A DNA stretch of 64,000 nt from Charina bottae (Eukaryota; Chordata; Lepidosauria; Squamata; Charinaidae): contig JALMGJ010000012.1 in assembly GCA_023362775.1 (NCBI GenBank), positions 21,031,001 to 21,095,000 on the forward strand. Reading direction: 5' to 3'. The notes under the pieces were generated by a model that searched no databases, was not told where the DNA came from, and saw nothing but the letters and a program-made list of their open reading frames with translations. Below are positions 62,901 through 64,000 of the stretch, one piece after another (positions within the stretch are counted from its first letter, which is position 1; each line of letters starts with the position of its first letter). The translations under genes and the position numbers were made by a program.

Positions 62901-64000
62901 AACCTGTCAGCTCAGTCGTAAGCATTTACAGATAGTCCTCACTTACCAACCACTTGTTCAGTGACCGTTTGAAGTTACGATGGCACTGAGAAAGGAGACT
63001 TGTGACCGGTCCTCAAAGTTGCAGTTGGCGCAGTGTCCCCATGGTTATGTGATCGCGATTCGGGCACTTGCCAAACAGTGCGCATTTATGACAGACCCAG
63101 CATCCCGTGGTCACATGATCGCCATTTGCGACCTTTATAGCCTGCTTCTGACAAGAAAAGCCAATGGGGAAGCCGGCAGGAAGTTGCAGTCACGTGACAT
63201 CACACTTAACGACCCGCAGTGATTTGCTTAACAACCGCAGCCAGAACTAATGTAAGTTGGCGCAATCATATAACATTGCACTTAACGACAGCACCACTTA
63301 GCGATGGAATAGCCGGTCCCAATTTCGGTTGGTAAGTGAGGACTATAACAGTGTAGAACAGTGCTTCTCAACCTCGGCAACTTTAAGATGTGTGGACTTC
63401 AACTCCCAGAATTCCCCAGCCAGCATGGGAATTCTGGGAGTTGAAGTCCACACATCTTAAAGTTGCTGAGGTTAAGAAACACTGCTCTAGGCACATGATG
63501 TGTTATATCCAACCAATGCTTGCTGTTTATATCCAGTGTGATTGGATACACCTTGCTGCTATATGCAATCACATGTATACTCTTAATTTGCATAAATGTA
63601 TGGAGAGGGACTGTAACCCCTCCCCTCTTTAGGACTATCTTTGTCTCCAGTACTGTCAATAAAGCAATTTGAGCTGCACTGTAATGTGTCCTGGTCTCTT
63701 AACTCTAATTTACCTCACCAACCTTCTGTCAAAAATCTCACTGTGCCTGCCAGCCATAAAAGCTTGTAATCCCCTAGACTATTTCTTAGGATGCCAGCAG
63801 ACTTTCTTTTGGCTTCTGTCAAAAGGATTTATCTACTTCTGGAGGCTTTTAGTAGAATGAGTTTTGAAAAGATGGGAGGGAAGGGACACGGCTTTTCACT
63901 AACATAGAAATTAAACGATTACACCATCTATTTTCTCTCTCTCGTTCTGCCAGGAAAAAACTTGATGTTCATTGTCTTAAGAGATGGCACAGGCTACCTT
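49596..64000 (+). CDS. NARS1: NARS1, cytosolic asparaginyl-tRNA synthetase, first seven coding exons, runs off right edge
   Basis: Class II aminoacyl-tRNA synthetase that attaches asparagine to tRNA-Asn using ATP in the cytosol. Seen: exons 49596-49638, 53781-53863, 55338-55403, 56708-56800, 58994-59083, 62582-62660 and 63954-64000, all in frame, 167 residues in total. Residues from about 17 ([20 protein letters not shown]) form the eukaryote-specific N-terminal extension. A charged helical region with [20 protein letters not shown] and [20 protein letters not shown] follows, then the OB-fold anticodon-binding domain from [20 protein letters not shown]. The class II catalytic core lies beyond 64000. 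The start at 49596 is chosen because it is the ATG of a short exon in a CpG island whose phase fits exon 2. It gives a longer N-terminus ([16 protein letters not shown]) than the human isoform I recall. Confidence 0.96.
50168..50187. repeat. (ATTC)n microsatellite
   Basis: Five tandem ATTC units in NARS1 intron 1. Confidence 0.9.
50497..50631. mobile_element. Family B foldback element inside CR1
   Basis: CAGTGTTTCTCAACCTTGGC ... inverse, 135 bp, nearly a perfect palindrome. Perfect 8-bp duplication CACTAGAG at 50489-50496 and 50632-50639. Confidence 0.95.
51403..51584. mobile_element. Possible hAT-like element inside CR1
   Basis: 'ggcggtccacgagacccttc' ... 'aatgtttgagaaccagtg' resembles a hAT terminus pair and interrupts the CR1 sequence. 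I could not find a convincing duplication. Confidence 0.45.
51916..52108. other. NARS1 intron 1, no recognised element
   Basis: AT-rich; nothing identified. CR1 may extend slightly into it. Confidence 0.35.
52110..52215 (-). pseudogene. 5S rRNA-derived sequence (pseudogene or 5S-headed SINE)
   Basis: Reading the minus strand, 'agctaagcagaaccaggccc', 'gattagtacttgatgg' and 'gctgtaggct' align in order with the internal and 3' regions of 5S rRNA. Several substitutions exclude a functional gene. Confidence 0.7.
52620..53465 (+). mobile_element. CR1 LINE 3' end, split by a SINE
   Basis: 'atttttcaagtccttaaaag ... ttgcaggaaattagattctgg' precedes the SINE, and 'ccagctgcccagagaggtgg ... ctgatggcctcagtggatcc' follows it, making one CR1 3' end with an insertion. 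Confidence 0.8.
52779..53302 (+). mobile_element. SINE with four internal 102-bp units
   Basis: Truncated head (gggctagaaaccaggagac), then tandem 102-bp units starting near 52801, 52903, 53005 and 53107, then the normal tail ending 'aataaaggcgggataga'. The 102-bp period is 34 codons, which explains a 137-codon open frame with repeats. Confidence 0.9.
53781..53863 (+). CDS. NARS1: NARS1 coding exon 2
   Basis: Acceptor tctttgcag, donor gtatct. Completes Gly and encodes [20 protein letters not shown] then PFKTALQ, closely matching vertebrate NARS1. Confidence 0.96.
53864..54438. other. NARS1 intron 2, first part, no recognised element
   Basis: About 575 bp, with nothing identified. Confidence 0.4.
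54440..54630 (-). mobile_element. 5S rRNA-headed SINE, diverged
   Basis: The minus strand begins with a 5S-like 'ctggttagtactgggatggaa' and ends with an RTE-like tail (ggcaacagtaaacc, tcaagaaaactacatg, tccatgaagtcttggg). This order (5S head then LINE-like tail) is that of SINE3/AmnSINE-type elements. Confidence 0.6.
54631..55337. other. NARS1 intron 2, last part, no recognised element
   Basis: Contains an A-rich patch at about 54730-54840. At 55040-55100 'gtgtaaccagg/gtgtaacctgc/gggtaaccag' is a short local repeat. Confidence 0.4.
55338..55403 (+). CDS. NARS1: NARS1 coding exon 3
   Basis: Acceptor atttcaaag, donor gttggt, 22 codons. Encodes [20 protein letters not shown] then [17 protein letters not shown] is characteristic of NARS1. 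Confidence 0.95.
55750..56110. mobile_element. Family D hAT-type element, VNTR form, inverted
   Basis: Ends CAGAGCTTTCCAAACTG ... AGTTTGGAAAGCTCTG; perfect 8-bp duplication CATTAGTA at 55742-55749 and 56111-56118. About three and a half 56-bp units on the minus strand. Confidence 0.93.
56119..56707. other. NARS1 intron, no recognised element
   Basis: About 590 bp with a short (CAG)n patch near 56589; nothing else. Confidence 0.4.
56708..56800 (+). CDS. NARS1: NARS1 coding exon 4
   Basis: Acceptor ctgcctag, donor gtaagt, 31 codons. Encodes [20 protein letters not shown] then [11 protein letters not shown], a charged helix. Confidence 0.95.
56893..56936. repeat. (GA)n microsatellite
   Basis: About 21 uninterrupted GA units in a NARS1 intron. 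Confidence 0.95.
57600..57700. mobile_element. Fragment related to family B
   Basis: 'caactcccagaattctctag' and 'ccctgggagttgaagtccac' are the two arms of the family B palindrome with the ends missing. Confidence 0.55.
57797..58467 (+). mobile_element. LTR family 1: full LTR plus inverted partial LTR inside one 5-bp duplication
   Basis: 57797-58305 is a plus-strand LTR (TGTAATGGTATGTGGG ... GGCTGACA) split by a family D element. About 58312-58467 is the first half of the same LTR in reverse. The pair is flanked by ATAAG (57792-57796 and 58468-58472). No internal retroviral genes are present. Confidence 0.8.
57921..58161. mobile_element. Family D hAT-type element, CpG-rich form, inside an LTR
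   Basis: Ends CATAGCTTTCCAAA ... AGTTTGGAAAGCTCTG; perfect 8-bp duplication CCCTAACT at 57913-57920 and 58162-58169. Its right end joins CpG-rich sequence to the 'caacatgaaaagttt' end of the VNTR form, linking both subtypes. Confidence 0.93.
58594..58829. mobile_element. hAT-type element with CAGGGGTACCCAACC ends
   Basis: Ends CAGGGGTACCCAACCTTTTG ... GGTTGGGGACCCCTG; perfect 8-bp duplication CTCTATAC at 58586-58593 and 58830-58837. GC-rich 236-bp body with repeated ggaccgggggg words, 165 bp upstream of NARS1 exon 5. Confidence 0.93.
58994..59083 (+). CDS. NARS1: NARS1 coding exon 5
   Basis: Acceptor acctatag, donor gtgagt, 30 codons. Encodes [20 protein letters not shown] then [10 protein letters not shown]. 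Confidence 0.96.
59084..60495. other. NARS1 intron, mostly unrecognised
   Basis: About 1.4 kb including a poly-G run at about 60116-60131 and a short family B-like word ('acaacttccagaattccc') near 59620. No gene or RNA recognised. Confidence 0.4.
60504..60813. mobile_element. Family C hAT-type element, copy 1
   Basis: CAGCCTTTCTCAACTTTTTG ... GGTTGAGAAACCCTG, about 310 bp, reverse orientation relative to 48184-48474. Confidence 0.9.
60939..61161. mobile_element. Family D hAT-type element, CpG-rich form
   Basis: Ends CAGAGCTTTCCAAACTG ... TTTGGAAAGCCCTG; perfect 8-bp duplication GCTTAATG at 60931-60938 and 61162-61169. It lies between the two family C copies. Confidence 0.93.
61532..62189. 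mobile_element. Family C hAT-type element, copy 2, carrying a SINE
   Basis: CAGCCTTTCTCAACCTTTTG ... GATTGAGAAACCCTG, interrupted at 61679-62011. Confidence 0.9.
61679..62011 (-). mobile_element. tRNA-headed SINE nested in family C, 12-bp duplication
   Basis: Same family as 16586-16916. Perfect 12-bp duplication ATATATGCACTA at 61667-61678 and 62012-62023, inside the family C sequence. Confidence 0.95.
62198..62581. other. NARS1 intron, no recognised element
   Basis: About 380 bp upstream of exon 6; nothing identified. Confidence 0.4.
62582..62660 (+). CDS. NARS1: NARS1 coding exon 6
   Basis: Acceptor cttttTACAG, donor gtgagt. Encodes [20 protein letters not shown] then HRLRRQ plus one base; this is the start of the OB-fold anticodon-binding domain. 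Confidence 0.96.
62929..63346. mobile_element. Family A DNA transposon copy, right end eroded
   Basis: Starts CAGATAGTCCTCACTTACCA after TA, ends ggttggtaagtgaggactat. Inverted termini are clear, but the last CCTG is lost. Confidence 0.8.
63359..63484. mobile_element. Family B foldback element
   Basis: CAGTGCTTCTCAACCTCGGC ... inverse; near-complete palindrome. The flanking duplication is not clear. Confidence 0.88.
63495..63740 (+). mobile_element. Possible LTR fragment
   Basis: 'gtcaataaagcaatttgagc' near 63655 looks like an LTR poly(A) region, preceded by promoter-like AT-rich sequence and followed by a pyrimidine-rich stretch. No matching flanks found. Confidence 0.3.
63954..64000 (+). 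CDS. NARS1: NARS1 coding exon 7, truncated by window end
   Basis: Acceptor ttctgccag. Completes Gly and encodes [15 protein letters not shown] before the window stops; the OB-fold continues beyond. Confidence 0.95.

Overview
The window is nuclear genomic DNA of a vertebrate, most likely a squamate reptile (lizard or snake). The evidence is a SINE with the architecture of the squamate 'Sauria SINE' (tRNA-like head, BovB-like tail, long target-site duplication), several BovB/RTE and CR1 LINE fragments, and dense young hAT-type and TA-duplicating DNA transposons. The species cannot be named from this sequence.

Two protein-coding genes lie head to tail on the plus strand. Positions 1770-44284 hold 26 coding exons of ATP8B1, a P4-ATPase lipid flippase. 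Every exon junction keeps frame, giving 1192 residues plus a stop. Only the N-terminal coding exon(s), about 60 residues by comparison with the human protein as I recall it, lie upstream of the window. The transcript probably ends near 46000. After about 3.5 kb of intergenic DNA, a CpG-island promoter at about 49280-50130 starts NARS1, cytosolic asparaginyl-tRNA synthetase. Its first seven coding exons (167 residues) run off the right edge at 64000. The order ATP8B1 then NARS1 on one strand matches the arrangement I know from human chromosome 18q21, which supports both gene calls. The two genes have unrelated jobs (membrane lipid asymmetry and tRNA charging); I see no sign of a functional partnership.

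The rest is intron and intergenic DNA rich in mobile elements. Main groups: (D) a non-autonomous hAT-type family with ends CAGAGCTTTCCAAA, at least ten copies plus a remnant, nearly all with 8-bp duplications, some extremely CpG-rich and some carrying a 56-bp tandem repeat; (A) a TA-duplicating family with ends CAGGTAGTCCT, one copy nested in another; (B) a near-palindromic hAT-type element; (C) a roughly 300-bp hAT-type element, two copies of which bracket a possible composite transposon; solo LTRs of at least two families with 5-bp duplications; tRNA-headed SINEs, one subfamily with internal 102-bp tandem repeats; 5S-rRNA-derived sequences; BovB, another RTE-like LINE and CR1 fragments; and a 149-bp, apparently perfect inverted repeat inside a retroelement-like insertion.

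No RNA gene, CRISPR array or prokaryotic feature was seen. The most noteworthy points are the composite C-X-C element with an outer 8-bp duplication, the CpG-rich and VNTR-bearing hAT family, the inverted-repeat retroelement, an inverted LTR pair inside one 5-bp duplication, a 5'-inverted BovB copy, a GC-AG intron in ATP8B1 and a perfect ATF4/CHOP-type element in the NARS1 promoter.
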